Assembly: GCF_014842915.1 (NCBI RefSeq)
Contig: NZ_JACYXI010000005.1
Span: 186,001-250,000, forward strand
Length of the DNA stretch: 64,000 nt
From: Roseibium litorale
GTDB lineage: Bacteria; Pseudomonadota; Alphaproteobacteria; Rhizobiales; Stappiaceae
Reading direction: 5' to 3'
The translations under genes and the position numbers were made by a program. Numbering within the stretch: position 1 is the first letter of the stretch; the number at the start of each line of letters is the position of its first letter. The notes beneath the pieces were generated by a model. The model was not told where the DNA came from. It did no database searches and saw only the letters and a program-made list of their open reading frames with translations. Of this stretch, positions 1 through 12,365 are shown one piece after another.

Positions 1-113
1 TCCGGATGCAGTCAGCTTGCCTCCCTGACATGACAAGAGCCGGATTTCCATCCGGCACCCAGAAAATGTCGCGGGGAGCGCCAGTCCGCAGCGCCAATGC
101 CACAGAAAGCCAA

Positions 114-140
114 CGGCCTGCAAGTTCACCTTGCAGGCCG
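114..140 (-). terminator. Hairpin after dnaK
   Basis: An 11-bp perfect inverted repeat (114-124 with 130-140, 5-base loop) lies just past the dnaK stop on the minus strand. The run of T's after the stem is weak, so it may be a terminator, an mRNA-stabilising or processing hairpin, or an attenuating element between dnaK and whatever follows (dnaJ would be usual but lies outside the window). Confidence 0.5.
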
Positions 141-154
141 CCGGTTGCTTTGGG

Positions 155-2068
155 TTAGGCCGACTTCTTGTCGTCGTCCTTGACTTCCTCGAAGTCTGCG
201 TCGACCACGTCGTCATCAGCAGCAGAAGCTTCCGCACCGGCGCCGGCGCCTTCAGCTTCAGCCTGCGATGCCTTGTACATGGCTTCGCCCAGCTTCATGG
301 ACGCTTCGGCAAGAGCCTGGGTCTTGGCCTTGATGTCCTCCAGGTCGGTGCCTTCCAGAGCGGTCTTCAGGCTTTCAACAGCCGTTTCGATCGCACCCTT
401 TTCGTCGGCACTGACCTTGTCACCGTAATCCTTGAGGGACTTTTCGGTGGAGTGCACCAAAGCTTCACCCTGGTTCTTGGCTTCGACCAGTTCCTTGCGC
501 TTCTTGTCCTCATCGGCGTGGGATTCAGCGTCCTTGATCATCTGGTCGATGTCAGCGTCGCTGAGGCCGCCGGAGGCCTGAATACGGATCTGCTGTTCCT
601 TGCCCGTGCCCTTGTCCTTGGCGGACACGTTCACGATGCCGTTGGCGTCGATGTCGAAAGCGACTTCGATCTGCGGCACGCCGCGCGGTGCGGGCGGCAG
701 GCCAACCAGGTCGAACTGGCCGAGGATCTTGTTGTCCGCAGCCATTTCGCGCTCACCCTGGAACACGCGGATGGTCACAGCCGTCTGGTTGTCTTCGGCG
801 GTCGAGAAGGTCTGGCTCTTCTTCGTCGGGATCGTCGTGTTACGGTCGATCAGACGGGTGAAGACACCACCCAGCGTTTCGATGCCGAGGGACAGCGGGG
901 TCACGTCGAGCAGCAGAACGTCCTTGACGTCGCCCTGCAGAACGCCGGCCTGAATGGCAGCGCCCATAGCCACCACTTCGTCCGGGTTCACACCCTTGTG
1001 CGGCTCCTTGCCGAAGAAGTTCTTCACGGTTTCCTGGATCTTCGGCATACGGGTCATGCCGCCGACCAGAACCACTTCATCGATTTCGCCAGCAGAGATG
1101 CCGGCGTCCTTCAGAGCAGCCTTCATCGGCTCGATGGTCCGCTTGACCAGATCGTCCACGAGGGATTCGAACTTCGCGCGGGTCAGCTTGAGCGTCAGGT
1201 GCTTCGGACCGGAAGCATCCGCCGTGATGAACGGCAGGTTGATTTCGGTCTGGGACGAGGACGACAGTTCGATCTTCGCCTTTTCCGCAGCTTCCTTCAG
1301 ACGCTGCAGGGCCAGCTTGTCGTTCTTGAGGTCGATGCCCTGGTCCTTCTTGAACTCGGAAGCCAGGTAGTCGACCAGAACCATGTCGAAGTCTTCACCG
1401 CCGAGGAACGTGTCCCCGTTCGTGGACTTCACTTCGAAGACGCCGTCACCGATTTCGAGCACGGACACGTCGAAGGTACCGCCGCCAAGGTCATAGACAG
1501 CGATGGTCTTGCCATCGTTCTTGTCCAGGCCATAGGCAAGGGCAGCCGCGGTCGGCTCGTTGATGATGCGCAGGACTTCGAGACCGGCGATCTTGCCGGC
1601 ATCCTTGGTTGCCTGACGCTGAGCATCGTTGAAGTAAGCCGGAACGGTGATAACGGCCTGCGTGACCTTCTCACCGAGATAGCTTTCGGCAGTTTCCTTC
1701 ATCTTCTGAAGGATGAAGGCGGAAACCTGCGACGGGGAGTATTTCTCGCCGTGGGCTTCGACCCAAGCATCGCCGTTGTCAGCCTTCACGATTTCGAACG
1801 GAACGAGCTTCTTGTCCTTGGCGACGGTCGGATCGTCGAACCGGCGGCCGATCAGGCGCTTTACCGCGAATAGGGTGTTGGTCGGGTTGGTAACAGCCTG
1901 ACGCTTTGCAGGCTGACCGACGAGACGCTCACCGTCGTCGGAAAAGGCGACCATGGACGGGGTCGTCCGTGCACCTTCGGAGTTTTCAATAACCTTGGAA
2001 TCTTTACCGTCCATGACGGCGACGCACGAGTTGGTCGTGCCGAGGTCGATACCAATGACCTTTGCCAT
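155..2068 (-). CDS. dnaK: Chaperone protein DnaK (Hsp70)
   Basis: Cytoplasmic Hsp70 chaperone; ATP-driven binding and release of unfolded polypeptides with DnaJ and GrpE. The 637-aa product starts [14 protein letters not shown], carries the IDLGTTNS phosphate-1 motif, the [15 protein letters not shown] and DLGGGTFD signatures, a substrate-binding domain from about residue 390, and an acidic C-terminal tail ending in DDDKKSA. Length is normal for the family. The start at 2068 is preferred over an upstream in-frame ATG at 2089 because an AGAGAGG ribosome-binding site sits directly before it and the family begins with MAKVIGID. An RpoH-type promoter lies about 110 bp upstream. Identification is secure. 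Confidence 0.98.
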   Translation of the reverse strand: MAKVIGIDLGTTNSCVAVMDGKDSKVIENSEGARTTPSMVAFSDDGERLVGQPAKRQAVTNPTNTLFAVKRLIGRRFDDPTVAKDKKLVPFEIVKADNGDAWVEAHGEKYSPSQVSAFILQKMKETAESYLGEKVTQAVITVPAYFNDAQRQATKDAGKIAGLEVLRIINEPTAAALAYGLDKNDGKTIAVYDLGGGTFDVSVLEIGDGVFEVKSTNGDTFLGGEDFDMVLVDYLASEFKKDQGIDLKNDKLALQRLKEAAEKAKIELSSSSQTEINLPFITADASGPKHLTLKLTRAKFESLVDDLVKRTIEPMKAALKDAGISAGEIDEVVLVGGMTRMPKIQETVKNFFGKEPHKGVNPDEVVAMGAAIQAGVLQGDVKDVLLLDVTPLSLGIETLGGVFTRLIDRNTTIPTKKSQTFSTAEDNQTAVTIRVFQGEREMAADNKILGQFDLVGLPPAPRGVPQIEVAFDIDANGIVNVSAKDKGTGKEQQIRIQASGGLSDADIDQMIKDAESHADEDKKRKELVEAKNQGEALVHSTEKSLKDYGDKVSADEKGAIETAVESLKTALEGTDLEDIKAKTQALAEASMKLGEAMYKASQAEAEGAGAGAEASAADDDVVDADFEEVKDDDKKSA

Positions 2069-2179
2069 ATCTGCCTCTCTTTCTAGCAAACCGGAAAGAC
2101 CCGTAACGGCATCAATCCGGCTCCTCAGTATGTCTCCGGGATAGCGCCCGGGTTGGCCACGTTTTCGTGGTGTCGAACG

Positions 2180-2210
2180 CTATATAGGTGGATGAATTCG
2201 GCCTCGCAAG
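2180..2210 (-). promoter_or_regulatory. RpoH (sigma-32)-type heat-shock promoter for dnaK
   Basis: Read on the minus strand, CTTGCG is followed after 16 bases by CCTATATAG. This fits the alphaproteobacterial RpoH consensus (CTTG near -35, CCTATnT near -10) and lies about 110-140 bp upstream of the dnaK start, so it probably drives heat-inducible dnaK. It falls in the divergent dnaK-alkB region. Confidence 0.65.
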
Positions 2211-2319
2211 GCACGAGATGCGCCGATTTGCGAGGCTTTCTGTATTCTCTATAAATCTTCCCAGTTGGTTACCAGCTGAAGCTGCCCAAAGCCGGCGAAG
2301 AAGACGAGGAAGGAATACA

Positions 2320-2940
2320 GTGACCAAAGCCGCCTCACAACCCGAAGGGTTCCGCCTGCTTCCGGGCTATTTCAGCCGCCCCGCCCAGGAAGAGCTGCTG
2401 GAAAACCTGCGCATGGTTCTTGTGGACGCACCGCTTTTCCGCCCGGTGATGCCGCGAACCGGCAAGCCTTTCTCGGTGCGCATGAGCAATTGCGGGCCAC
2501 TTGGCTGGGTCTCGGACATCCACGGCTACCGCTATCAGCCGGCGCATCCCGCAACGGGCAACCCATGGCCCGCGATGCCAGACATGCTAGTCAAGCTCTG
2601 GCAAGATGTTGCGCCGGATGCGCCAGAGCCGGAAGCCTGCTTGATCAATTTTTATGAGACGTCCGCGAAAATGGGCCTGCATCAGGACCGGGACGAGGAA
2701 ACCTTTGACACTCCGGTGGTCTCTGTTTCCCTGGGCGACACAGCCACATTCCGGATCGGTGGCACGAACCGCAAGGATCCGACAACCTCGCTACGCCTGA
2801 GTTCCGGAGATGTCGCCGTGCTCGGCGGCCCCTCCCGCCTCGCCTTCCACGGTATCGACCGCATCCTGCCCGGCACTTCAACTTTGCTGAAGAACGGCGG
2901 GCGTATCAATCTGACGCTGAGGCGGGTGACAAAGGCTTAG
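2320..2940 (+). CDS. alkB: DNA oxidative demethylase AlkB
   Basis: Fe(II)/2-oxoglutarate-dependent dioxygenase that repairs 1-methyladenine and 3-methylcytosine by oxidative demethylation. The product (206 aa, close to the 216 aa of E. coli AlkB) shows the iron-binding H-x-D in GLHQDRDE, the distal His in RLAFHGIDRI, and the 2-oxoglutarate-binding Arg in RINLTLRR. I chose the GTG at 2320: it follows a GAGGAAGGA ribosome-binding site, and residues encoded upstream in frame are low-complexity arginine runs. It is divergent from dnaK. Its promoter must lie in the same 250-bp interval, but I could not pick it out. Confidence 0.9.
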   Translation: MTKAASQPEGFRLLPGYFSRPAQEELLENLRMVLVDAPLFRPVMPRTGKPFSVRMSNCGPLGWVSDIHGYRYQPAHPATGNPWPAMPDMLVKLWQDVAPDAPEPEACLINFYETSAKMGLHQDRDEETFDTPVVSVSLGDTATFRIGGTNRKDPTTSLRLSSGDVAVLGGPSRLAFHGIDRILPGTSTLLKNGGRINLTLRRVTKA

Positions 2941-2945
2941 GTGAT

Positions 2946-3141
2946 CAACCCTCACCCGGGCCTTAGGCCCGACCTCTCCCTGGCTTGGGAGAGGTAACTG
3001 GTGGGCCTGGTTGGCGTTTTGGCCAAATTATCCAGTTTGAAGCCATGGCCTAAATGCTCGAGCCACAGCTCTAGCCATGCGAGCGGCGCTTACCTCTCCC
3101 GAGACCGGGAGAGGTCGGACCGCAGGTCCGGGTGAGGGTTG
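2946..3141. repeat. MITE-like element with 52-bp imperfect terminal inverted repeats
   Basis: The interval between alkB and ubiB is almost exactly filled by a palindromic element. Bases 2946-2997 (beginning CAACCCTCACCCGG) match the reverse complement of 3090-3141 with only a few differences. Each arm contains its own small palindromes (GACCTCTCCC...GGGAGAGGT). The 92-bp centre has no coding sense. Such CCCTCACCCGG...GACCTCTCCC units are a familiar intergenic repeat type in proteobacterial genomes. It may also act as a terminator for the convergent alkB and ubiB transcripts. Confidence 0.7.
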
Positions 3142-3146
3142 AACCG

Positions 3147-4730
3147 TCAGAGGAACTGCTTTACCGCAATCGCCGCCAAAGACAGCGCAATGATCCAAAG
3201 CGCCACGCGGCCTGAACGGGTGTGGCGGGCTTCGGCCTTGCCGATGGCTTCAGCTGTCGCCCTGTCGAAACGCAAGCCGTTCTGGGTCATGCTTTCCAGC
3301 TCGTAGGACATGCGGCCGATGCGGTCTGCGAAGATCGGCAGGTCATTGGCGATGCGGAACATTGAGCCCACCAGGCTGCCCGCATCCTTGATCTTGCCGA
3401 CGGGGCCGAGATTATCGCGGATCCAGGAACCAACCACCGGCTCCGCCGTCTTCCACATATCGAGATGCGGATTGAGGGTCCGGGCAACGCCTTCCACCAC
3501 GACCATGGTCTTCTGCAGCATGATGAGCTGGGTCTGGGTGCTCATCTCGAAGAGTTCCGTCACCTCGAACAGCTGGGTCAGCAGCCGGGCCATGGAAATT
3601 TCGCTGGCGTCATGCCCGTGGATCGGCTCACCAATCGCACGGATCGCCTGGGCGAACATGTCCACATCTTGATCCGCTGGCACATAACCAGCCTCAAAAT
3701 GCACCTCAGCCACCCGGCGGTAATTGCGCGTGATGAAGCCGAAGAGGATTTCAGCGAGGAACCGGCGCTCGCGCGGACTGAGGCGCCCGGTGATGCCGAA
3801 ATCGACCGCCACCAGCGTTCCATCCGGCTCCACGAACAGGTTGCCCTGATGCATGTCCGCATGGAAGAAACCATCCCGCAGGGTATGGCGCAGGAAGCTC
3901 TGGATTACGTTGGCGCCGAGCGCCTCAAGGTCCATCCCGTCCGCTCTGAGCCCTTCAACGTCCGACATCTTGCGGCCGTCGATCCATTCCATGGTGAGAA
4001 TGCCCTTGGACGTGCGCAGCCAGTCGACCTGCGGCACGCGGAAGCCCGGATCCTCTGCTGTGTTCTCGGCCATCTCCGAAAGGCCTGCCGCCTCCAGGCG
4101 GAAGTCCATTTCCATGGCGACGGACTTGGCGAGCGTATCGACCACAGCCACCGGACGCAGGCGGCGGGACGGTGGATGGAACCGCTCGGCAACCCGCGCC
4201 ACCAGATAAAAACTCTCCAGATCGCGCTGGAAGCGGCGGGCAACCCCGGGGCGCAGCACCTTGACCGCGACCTTGCGCTCCGTTCCATCACGCGAACGGA
4301 CGACCGCCGGATGAACCTGGGCAATAGACGCAGCTGCAACAGCTTCGCCGAACTCGACGAAGATCTCTTCCACTGGCTGCTGCAGCTGTTCGGCAACTGC
4401 CTTTCGGGCGGCTTCGTGCGAGAAGGGGGGCAGGCTGTCCTGCAGGGAGGACAGTTCGCGGGCCGCTTCCTTGCCGACCACATCTTCGCGGGTCGCCAGA
4501 AACTGTCCGAGCTTCACATAGGACGGACCGAGCTTGTTGAGCGCATCGGAAAGACGCGACTGGGCGCTTTTGTCCCGCACGGAGCGGCGTTCCAGCATCC
4601 GGGCACAGGCAATCGCGATCCGCGGCCCTGCCGGAAGATCAGGAAGCTGCGCCAGTCCGAACACGCCCTCGCGGGCCATGATGTAACCCGCCCGGGCAAG
4701 GCGGATCAGCGGCATCACGGCAAATCCCAT
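3147..4730 (-). CDS. ubiB: Ubiquinone biosynthesis protein UbiB (ABC1/ADCK-family atypical kinase)
   Basis: Membrane-associated ADCK-type ATPase/kinase-like protein required for ubiquinone assembly. The 527-aa product has the family's hallmark KxGQ segment (GPSYVKLGQFLATRED, about residues 70-85), a glycine/alanine-rich nucleotide loop (VAAASIAQVHPA), catalytic HADMHQGNLFV and VAVDFGITG motifs, and a C-terminal hydrophobic helix ending in VKQFL. It lies 3 bp downstream of ubiE, so the two form a ubiE-ubiB operon, a very common arrangement. A distinct, shorter UbiB-like protein is encoded in the island at about 39 kb. Confidence 0.95.
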   Translation of the reverse strand: MGFAVMPLIRLARAGYIMAREGVFGLAQLPDLPAGPRIAIACARMLERRSVRDKSAQSRLSDALNKLGPSYVKLGQFLATREDVVGKEAARELSSLQDSLPPFSHEAARKAVAEQLQQPVEEIFVEFGEAVAAASIAQVHPAVVRSRDGTERKVAVKVLRPGVARRFQRDLESFYLVARVAERFHPPSRRLRPVAVVDTLAKSVAMEMDFRLEAAGLSEMAENTAEDPGFRVPQVDWLRTSKGILTMEWIDGRKMSDVEGLRADGMDLEALGANVIQSFLRHTLRDGFFHADMHQGNLFVEPDGTLVAVDFGITGRLSPRERRFLAEILFGFITRNYRRVAEVHFEAGYVPADQDVDMFAQAIRAIGEPIHGHDASEISMARLLTQLFEVTELFEMSTQTQLIMLQKTMVVVEGVARTLNPHLDMWKTAEPVVGSWIRDNLGPVGKIKDAGSLVGSMFRIANDLPIFADRIGRMSYELESMTQNGLRFDRATAEAIGKAEARHTRSGRVALWIIALSLAAIAVKQFL

Positions 4731-4733
4731 GGA

Positions 4734-5537
4734 TCAGAGCTTCCAGCCTGCGTGAAGGGCGGCAATGCCGCCGGAATAGTTGCGGTAGGTCACCCGTTCA
4801 AAACCGGCTTCGCGGATCATTTCCGCAAAGCGCTCCTGATGGGGGAACTTGCGGATGGATTCCACGAGATAGCGGTAAGGCTCGCCGTCTCCCGTCACCA
4901 TCCGGCCAATGGGCGGAATGACGTTGAAGGAGAAGGCGTCATAGACCTTGTCGAGCAGCGGCACATCGACTTCGGAAAATTCCAGGCACAGGAACCGGCC
5001 ACCGCGCTTGAGCACCCGGTGCGCCTCGCGCAGAGCCTTCGGAATATCCGGCACATTGCGGATGCCAAAGGCGATCGTATAGGCGTCGAAGCTCTTGTCC
5101 GGGAAAGGAAGCTCTTCGGCGTTGCCTTGCGAGAAGGTGATGAGGTCCGAGAGCCCTGCTTTTTCCGCCCGGTCCCGCCCGACGGCGAGCATGGATTCAT
5201 TGATGTCGCAGACGACGGCCTTCACCGTTTCACCGGAGCGGCGCACGACGCGGGTGGAGATGTCACCGGTTCCACCAGCCACATCTAGAAGGGTCCAGGG
5301 ACGGCCACCAGACTTTGGGGGGGCCAGAACGGACACCATCGCATCCTTCCACACCCGGTGCATGCCGGCGGACATGAGGTCGTTCATGACATCATAGCGC
5401 GCCGCAACCTTGTGGAAGACGTCATCGACCAGCGCCTGTTTCTGCCCTTCGCCGACAGTGGTAAAGCCGAAACTGGTCGGCATGTCCTCGGGGGCGCGGC
5501 CGGTGCTGCGCGGATTGAACGGTGTGTCCTGAGCCAT
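4734..5537 (-). CDS. ubiE: Demethylmenaquinone/2-polyprenyl-6-methoxy-1,4-benzoquinol methyltransferase UbiE
   Basis: SAM-dependent C-methyltransferase of ubiquinone biosynthesis. The 267-aa product has the family motif [20 protein letters not shown], the SAM-binding [11 protein letters not shown], and the later NAEELPFPD and AFGIRNV motifs. The ATG at 5537 was chosen because the protein then begins [10 protein letters not shown] and is preceded by an AGGAGTGA ribosome-binding site; the open frame continues upstream without family-like sequence. It is divergent from mutM and followed by ubiB after 3 bp. Confidence 0.95.
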   Translation of the reverse strand: MAQDTPFNPRSTGRAPEDMPTSFGFTTVGEGQKQALVDDVFHKVAARYDVMNDLMSAGMHRVWKDAMVSVLAPPKSGGRPWTLLDVAGGTGDISTRVVRRSGETVKAVVCDINESMLAVGRDRAEKAGLSDLITFSQGNAEELPFPDKSFDAYTIAFGIRNVPDIPKALREAHRVLKRGGRFLCLEFSEVDVPLLDKVYDAFSFNVIPPIGRMVTGDGEPYRYLVESIRKFPHQERFAEMIREAGFERVTYRNYSGGIAALHAGWKL

Positions 5538-5741
5538 GATGGTCACTCCTGGGCCGCCGCGGAAGCGGGCGCGCGGCCTGTGGTCTTTCGCACTGCTTTT
5601 TCCACGGGAACACAGGCAAGGCAATCCCGAGGTGGTCATTTTGCGGCGGACCATAGTACAAGGTTCGGCCTGACGCCATTCCCGGCGCAGGATCACGCCC
5701 ATTTGCCGCATCATGAGGCCCGCCGGAAAAGCGAGGATCGA

Positions 5742-6635
5742 ATGCCTGAGTTGCCCGAGGTTGAAACCGTCCGTCGTGGCCTGACCCCGGCCTTCGAAGG
5801 TTCCAGAATTGAACGGCTTGATCAGAACCGCCCTGACCTGCGGTTTCCCTTTCCCGAAAATTTCGCTGGCAAGCTGACTGGACGGACGGTTCAAGCCTTG
5901 TCCCGGCGCTCAAAATATCTGCTGGCAGATGTCGACACGGGCGACGTGCTGGTGATGCATCTCGGCATGTCCGGCTCCTTCCGGATTGAGGCGGAAGAAG
6001 GGGCGCTGGCACCGGGAGAATTCGTGCATGCCCGCTCCAAAGACAGCAAGCATGATCATGTGGTGTTCCATCTCCGCCGTCCGGACGGCGCCCGCGTGCG
6101 CGTTCTTTACAACGACCCGCGGCGCTTCGGCTTCATGACCCTCATTCCACGCGCAGAGCTTTCAGGCCATCCTCTCTTCAGCGCGATGGGAATAGAACCA
6201 CTCGGCAACGAATTGGACGGCAGCCTCATCTCGCGTTTGTTCGAGAACAAGAAGGCACCGCTCAAGGCCGCACTTCTGGACCAGAAGATGATCGCGGGCC
6301 TCGGCAACATCTATGTGTGCGAGGCCCTCTGGCGCACTGGCCTCGATCCACGGCGCGCGGCGGGCAGCATCGCGGGCAAAGGCGGAAGGGCGACCGCCAA
6401 GACCACCGCCCTCGCCCATCACATCCGCGAAACCCTGCTGGAAGCCATTGAGGCTGGGGGCTCGAGCCTGCGCGATCACACCCAAGCAGACGGCACTCTC
6501 GGCTATTTCCAGCACCGCTTCGCGGTCTATGACCGGGAGGGAGAGCCCTGCCGCACGCCGGATTGCCAGGGCACCGTCGAGCGGATCGTTCAGTCCAACC
6601 GTTCAACCTTCTTCTGCCCGCGCTGCCAGCACTGA
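5742..6635 (+). CDS. mutM: Formamidopyrimidine-DNA glycosylase MutM/Fpg
   Basis: Bifunctional base-excision repair glycosylase/AP lyase removing 8-oxoguanine and FapyG. The product (297 aa) begins [14 protein letters not shown], giving the catalytic Pro next to the initiator Met and the nearby Glu. It has a central helix-two-turn-helix region ([22 protein letters not shown]) and a C-terminal zinc finger with cysteines in CRTPDC and CPRC. The start at 5742 is fixed because the N-terminal Pro must follow Met for catalysis. Divergent from ubiE. Confidence 0.97.
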   Translation: MPELPEVETVRRGLTPAFEGSRIERLDQNRPDLRFPFPENFAGKLTGRTVQALSRRSKYLLADVDTGDVLVMHLGMSGSFRIEAEEGALAPGEFVHARSKDSKHDHVVFHLRRPDGARVRVLYNDPRRFGFMTLIPRAELSGHPLFSAMGIEPLGNELDGSLISRLFENKKAPLKAALLDQKMIAGLGNIYVCEALWRTGLDPRRAAGSIAGKGGRATAKTTALAHHIRETLLEAIEAGGSSLRDHTQADGTLGYFQHRFAVYDREGEPCRTPDCQGTVERIVQSNRSTFFCPRCQH

Positions 6636-6747
6636 GCGCCGCAGGCATGACGCTACAGCATCATCAAGAAGGTCTGTTGCCAGAGCGGGGCGGGCCGGTT
6701 ACGCGTAGTGCAGACGAAGCAACAATTCTGGATTGGGAGCGAACCAG

Positions 6748-7521
6748 ATGGGTTACGAGAATATCCGCGTTGAAACACGGGGCCGCGTCGGCCTTGTCAC
6801 GCTGAACAGGCCTTCCGCCCTGAATGCGCTGAATTCCGCGCTGATTGCCGAGCTGAACACGGCTCTTGGCGGATTTGAGGCAGATGAGAAGATAGGCTGC
6901 GTCGTGCTGACCGGGTCCGAGAAGGCCTTTGCCGCAGGTGCGGACATCAAGGAAATGGGCTCCCTGACCTATATGGAAGCCTATCTCAACGACTTCATCA
7001 CCTCCTGGGACCAGGTCTCGCGCAGCCGCAAGCCGATTATTGCCGCGGTGGCCGGTTACGCCCTTGGCGGCGGCTGCGAGCTGGCCATGATGTGCGATTT
7101 CATCATCGCTGCAGATACGGCCAAGTTCGGCCAGCCGGAAATCACCCTCGGCGTCATGCCGGGAGCGGGCGGCACCCAGCGCCTCACCCGCTTTGTCGGC
7201 AAGTCCAAGGCCATGGACATGTGCCTGACCGGCCGCATGATGGATGCGGAAGAGGCAGAGCGTTCCGGGCTGGTCAGCCGCGTCGTTCCGGCCGACGAAT
7301 TGCTTGAAGAGGCAATGAAGGCTGCCGAGAAAATCGCAGGCTTCTCCCTGCCCATCGCCATGATGACCAAGGAAAGCGTGAACCGCTCCTACGAGACCAC
7401 CCTGGCCGAAGGCGTGCGCTTCGAGCGCCGGGTTTTCCATTCCATGTTCGCAACGGAAGACCAGAAGGAAGGCATGTCCGCTTTCGTGGACAAGCGCAAG
7501 CCGCAGTTCAATAACCGTTGA
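6748..7521 (+). CDS. Enoyl-CoA hydratase (crotonase family)
   Basis: Probably hydrates short-chain 2-enoyl-CoA in beta-oxidation. The 257-aa product shows the crotonase signatures: oxyanion hole A-F-A-A-G-A-D-I-K, the [15 protein letters not shown] helix, and both catalytic glutamates ([19 protein letters not shown]). Length is typical of mitochondrial-type short-chain enoyl-CoA hydratases. The ATG at 6748 has a GGGAGCGA ribosome-binding site. It lies downstream of mutM, as in many Rhizobiales, and is followed by a strong hairpin terminator. PaaF/FadB1-type substrate range cannot be told from sequence. Confidence 0.93.
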   Translation: MGYENIRVETRGRVGLVTLNRPSALNALNSALIAELNTALGGFEADEKIGCVVLTGSEKAFAAGADIKEMGSLTYMEAYLNDFITSWDQVSRSRKPIIAAVAGYALGGGCELAMMCDFIIAADTAKFGQPEITLGVMPGAGGTQRLTRFVGKSKAMDMCLTGRMMDAEEAERSGLVSRVVPADELLEEAMKAAEKIAGFSLPIAMMTKESVNRSYETTLAEGVRFERRVFHSMFATEDQKEGMSAFVDKRKPQFNNR

Positions 7522-7535
7522 CTGTCATTTGACTT

Positions 7536-7568
7536 CGGCCCCCGGCTATTCCGGGGGCCGCTTTAATA
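7536..7568 (+). terminator. Rho-independent terminator after enoyl-CoA hydratase
   Basis: A 10-bp perfect GC-rich stem (CGGCCCCCGG, 7536-7545, with CCGGGGGCCG, 7551-7560) and 5-base loop are followed by CTTTAATACTTT, 15 bp past the stop codon. Confidence 0.75.
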
Positions 7569-7768
7569 CTTTCTATCTTCATTACAAAGATTTGAAATCT
7601 TTCAGTTAACCAATCGTTAACCATCACCAACCTTAGACCTGTGGGCAGTTTTCTCAGCTCCTCTTCTCTCAGCACCGGCGTGTTAATTTTCGAATCAACA
7701 AGTTGGCGCTGATTTGTGCTTCGTAGCAGCGCTAGAGAATTTCATATCTTTGATGAGAGGGCGGTCTG

Positions 7769-9829
7769 TTGCAGAACAGTCAACGACCTGCCGCAGGCAA
7801 TATAGCTCTTTTGGCTTTGCCGGGCGGTGATCTGTTAGCCGGAGCGAGCCGTGCCCTTCTGGAGACGCTCGTCCAGCCGGCGGGACTGGCAAATACAGAC
7901 GGCACCCTGTTTGCGGCCAATGCTCCGCTGATGCGGCAGCTCGGCCTCAAGACCAGCGACCTTCCTGTTGCCCTCCCCAGGGCGCTTTCTCCGGAAAGCT
8001 GGATCAAATGCAAGACGGCTTTTGTAACCGCCTCCAATGGCATGGCCTGTGAGGTGTTCGGGCTTCTTTACGGGTCAGGCGGACAGGCTCTGGGCCCCGG
8101 ACTCGGCTTCTCCCTTTTGACTGGCCCCGCCGCCACGAACCAGATCCTGCTCATTCAGGCCCTGGATCTGCCGGAAGACACCATGTCCTCCGGCGCATAT
8201 GCCGCTGCAAATCCCGGAATGTCGCTCGAGCACTTTCCGGAGGACTGGTTCCTGATCAATCCGGAAGACAGCATCGGCGTCATCAATGCCCGCATCACAG
8301 GTCTGACCGACTGCCTGGTTTCGCCTGTCCAGCTTGCCGAGTGCGTTCAGGAAGCGCGGAGCGGACGGGCCAGCAGCCTGCTGATCCCGATCCGGACCAT
8401 TGGCGATGATGGATTGGCCGCCACCGGACAGCACGCCATCGAGGTCCGTTTCATGCCAGGCTCACGCGAACAGGATGCGGAAGGCGCCGTTCTGGCGGTT
8501 GCCCGCCATGGTGTCCCCTGCCCGCGCGGCAGTGCCAGGACCGGCAAGGAGGGTGACCTCGATCCGCTCACGGGTCTTCTCAACCGCCGCGCCTTCCTGG
8601 AGCAACTCGACGCGGGACTTCAGCAGTCCGGGAGTTCTGAGCTCAAGGATGTCGCTGTTTTCTATCTCGATATCGACGGGTTCAAGACTGTAAACGACCT
8701 TGGCGGCCGCACCTCCGGCGATGCCATGCTCAAGCTCGTGGCCGGCGTCATCAAGGATTGCACGCCAGAGAAGGGCGCTGCTGCCCGGATCAACGGCGAT
8801 GAGTTTGCCCTGTTCGGCCCGATCGATGGCTATGTCGGGGCTCAGGCCATTGCCTTGTCCCTGAGAGATGGCCTCGCTGGACTGCACCTCGACCTTGAGG
8901 ATCACGCCTTCACCGTTGCCGGCTCCATTGGCGTTTGCATCGTTCCGCCGAGCCAGGCACTGGAAGGCGCAGCGGCAGCCGATGTTCTGAACCATTCGGA
9001 CCTCTCCTGCCTGCGCAGCAAGCGTGGCAATGTGGGTTCCGTGCAGGTCGAGATGTTCAATGCGTCGGCGGCCAACGGCCATTCAGCGCTCGGCCCCAAG
9101 CTGGCCTTCAGCGCCCGTCCTGTTCTGTCCGAGTTCAGGATGGAAGAGCTCGAACTGGCCTCCCAGCCCATCCTCCGTCTTGAGACCATGCGCCCCATCG
9201 GCCTGGATGTCGTCCTGAAGCCCCGCTCCGAAGAAGAGGGCCAGGACAACACGTCTCATCAGGAAGACCACCGTTCCAACCAGCAGGCTGTCGCTCTGCT
9301 CGACGCCTGGATCGTCGACCAGGCTTTGGATGCGGCAACTGTCGATGAGACCAAGGTCTTCCGCAGTCTGACCATTTCTCAGGCGGCCCTCGAAGACCGG
9401 CGGTTTTCAGATCTCCTGCGAAATCGTCTTGCAGGCAATCCGCTGCTTGCCGGCCGTCTCTGCCTGCAGGTGAGCGAGCGGACCTATCTTCGCGCGCCCG
9501 GCAGCTCCACGGCCTTCCTGCGCTTTGCGACAGAGCTGGGATGCCAGACCGCCATCGACGATTTCATGGGGCACTGGCCGGTCCTTTCCCGGCTAAGTTG
9601 TTTGCGGCTCGACTGGATCCGCCTGTCTTCAGACCTCACACGGACCATGGAAGAGAACTACGGCCAGAGGGTTCTGCTCAAGGGCGTTGTCGGATCCGCG
9701 CATGACATTGGCCTGCGCGTCATCGCCAAGGGTCCTGCGAGTGAAAGCCGGATTGCGCTCCTGAACGAACTGGCTGTCGACGCGCTGCAAGGCTGTACAA
9801 GACGCCCCGGCATCGCTCTGGAAATCTGA
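7769..9829 (+). CDS. Degenerate GGDEF-EAL domain protein
   Basis: Likely c-di-GMP signalling protein or receptor, 686 aa. The N-terminal 240 or so residues are PAS-like and unrecognised. A GGDEF domain spans about residues 260-430, with FYLDIDGFKTVND and the signature as NGDEF (R-I-N-G-D-E-F) instead of GGDEF. The C-terminal EAL-like domain (about 455-686) is clearly degenerate: the E-x-L motif reads D-V-V, the LTE-type Glu is Gln (LQVSE), and the DDFG motif reads DDFMG. EAL phosphodiesterase activity is therefore unlikely; the GGDEF half could still be active or bind nucleotide. No in-frame ATG is near; a TTG at 7769 with GAGAGG 8 bases upstream is the best start. A terminator shared with gyrB follows. 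Confidence 0.8.
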   Translation: MQNSQRPAAGNIALLALPGGDLLAGASRALLETLVQPAGLANTDGTLFAANAPLMRQLGLKTSDLPVALPRALSPESWIKCKTAFVTASNGMACEVFGLLYGSGGQALGPGLGFSLLTGPAATNQILLIQALDLPEDTMSSGAYAAANPGMSLEHFPEDWFLINPEDSIGVINARITGLTDCLVSPVQLAECVQEARSGRASSLLIPIRTIGDDGLAATGQHAIEVRFMPGSREQDAEGAVLAVARHGVPCPRGSARTGKEGDLDPLTGLLNRRAFLEQLDAGLQQSGSSELKDVAVFYLDIDGFKTVNDLGGRTSGDAMLKLVAGVIKDCTPEKGAAARINGDEFALFGPIDGYVGAQAIALSLRDGLAGLHLDLEDHAFTVAGSIGVCIVPPSQALEGAAAADVLNHSDLSCLRSKRGNVGSVQVEMFNASAANGHSALGPKLAFSARPVLSEFRMEELELASQPILRLETMRPIGLDVVLKPRSEEEGQDNTSHQEDHRSNQQAVALLDAWIVDQALDAATVDETKVFRSLTISQAALEDRRFSDLLRNRLAGNPLLAGRLCLQVSERTYLRAPGSSTAFLRFATELGCQTAIDDFMGHWPVLSRLSCLRLDWIRLSSDLTRTMEENYGQRVLLKGVVGSAHDIGLRVIAKGPASESRIALLNELAVDALQGCTRRPGIALEI

Positions 9830-9855
9830 CAAAGGCGGCGCCTGACGCCATAGCA

Positions 9856-9890
9856 AAAAGCCCTCCGGAACAGCGTTCCGGAGGGCTTTT
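9856..9890. terminator. Bidirectional terminator between the GGDEF-EAL gene and gyrB
   Basis: A perfect 15-bp inverted repeat (AAAAGCCCTCCGGAA / TTCCGGAGGGCTTTT, 5-base loop) sits between convergent genes, with T-runs on both strands. Confidence 0.9.
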
Positions 9891-9911
9891 GTCTTGAAGG
9901 ATCTTGCCAGA

Positions 9912-12365
<2,454 letters not shown>

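Noticed and set aside
131-1873. A 580-codon open frame antisense to dnaK
   Set aside because: It mirrors the dnaK codon pattern, has no ribosome-binding site and no protein-family character. High-GC genes routinely give such long antisense frames.
3465-5288. Long + strand frame across ubiB and ubiE
   Set aside because: It runs across two well-identified genes and their junction on the opposite strand, with no coherent domain.
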